Source: Symbiodinium natans
Taxonomy: Eukaryota; Sar; Dinophyceae; Suessiales; Symbiodiniaceae
Length of the DNA stretch: 39,746 nt
Reading direction: 5' to 3'
NCBI GenBank assembly: GCA_905221605.1
Contig: CAJNDS010001040.1
Coordinates: 1-39,746 of the forward strand
Below, piece by piece: positions 39,540-39,746 of the stretch (the stretch's first letter is position 1; every line of letters begins with the position of its first letter). The notes under the pieces were generated by a model that saw only the letters and a list, made by a program, of their open reading frames with translations, searched no databases and was not told the DNA's origin. The position numbers were made by a program, and so were the translations under genes.

Positions 39540-39746
39540 CGCGCGGGGGGGGTGCGCGGAGGGTGTGAGAAAATGGTGCGCAGATGGTGTGCGGGGGGTG
39601 TGCAGGGGGTGCGCAGGGGGTGCGCGGAGGGTGCGCGGAGGGTGCGCGGAGGGTGCGCGGAGGGTGCGCGGAGGGTGTGCGGGAGGGTGTGCGGGAGGGT
39701 GCGCGGGAGGGTGCGTGGGAGGGTGCGCGGGAGGGTGCGCGGAGGG
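39540..39746. repeat. G-rich minisatellite running off the window end
   Basis: A tandem array of a 10-12 bp unit, GGGTGCGCGGA(G) with variants GGGTGTGCGGGA and GGGTGCGTGGGA, about 18 copies. All on one strand G-rich with GGG at regular spacing. It continues past the last base. Confidence 0.95.

Noticed and set aside
1-39746. tRNA, rRNA, riboswitch, CRISPR array or bacterial terminators
   Set aside because: I looked for tRNA B-box words (GGTTCGAATCC-like), regularly spaced repeats with unique spacers and hairpin-plus-T terminators and found none that held up by eye; a tRNAscan/Infernal run would be decisive.

Overview
The window looks like nuclear DNA of a dinoflagellate, most like a symbiodiniacean. 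The reasons are: many short, degenerate plant-type telomere-like repeats (TTTAGGG/CCCTAAA) scattered through introns and gaps; genes cut into short exons with introns of about 60-120 bp; protein types common in that lineage (CRAL-TRIO/Sec14, VTT membrane protein, MULE/SWIM transposase-derived protein); and every gene I can support on the same (minus) strand, as in unidirectional dinoflagellate gene arrays. I see no rRNA, tRNA, CRISPR array or bacterial operon. This assignment is inference from sequence character, not from a search.

Layout, left to right (all genes minus strand, so transcription runs right to left). 0-3.3 kb: a DUF4126-like membrane protein and two unrecognised membrane or secreted genes. 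3.5-4.7 kb: CT/TCTGTC microsatellites in pyrimidine-rich DNA. 4.7-7.0 kb: exons of unrecognised genes. 7.36-7.54 kb: telomere-like block followed by a GGCCTT hexamer array. 7.8-9.6 kb (perhaps to 10.1 kb): a phosphatidylserine decarboxylase gene. 10-13.4 kb: mostly non-coding or unassigned. 13.55-15.80 kb: one intronless 750-codon ORF joining a SANT/Myb-like domain to an asparagine-synthetase-type PP-loop domain. 15.89-17.55 kb: a Sec14/CRAL-TRIO gene whose exons can largely be phased. 17.75-18.06 kb: a sharp AT-rich island. 18-23 kb: scattered unrecognised exons. 23.46-26.03 kb: a multi-pass membrane protein with a VTT-like segment. 26-33.8 kb: few credible exons, C-rich and CT-rich tracts, telomere-like repeats and one signal-anchor ORF. 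34.25-36.21 kb: a non-coding tandem array. 36.34-39.04 kb: a MULE-type transposase-derived gene with a SWIM zinc finger. 39.54 kb to the end: a G-rich minisatellite.

Three genes bear on phospholipids or membranes by family: PSD makes phosphatidylethanolamine, Sec14 proteins move phosphatidylinositol or other lipids, and eukaryotic VTT proteins include lipid scramblases. The Sec14 stop and the ATG of the SANT/PP-loop ORF are only 87 bp apart on the same strand. Exon limits are given exactly only where splice signals and phase agree; elsewhere they are approximate.
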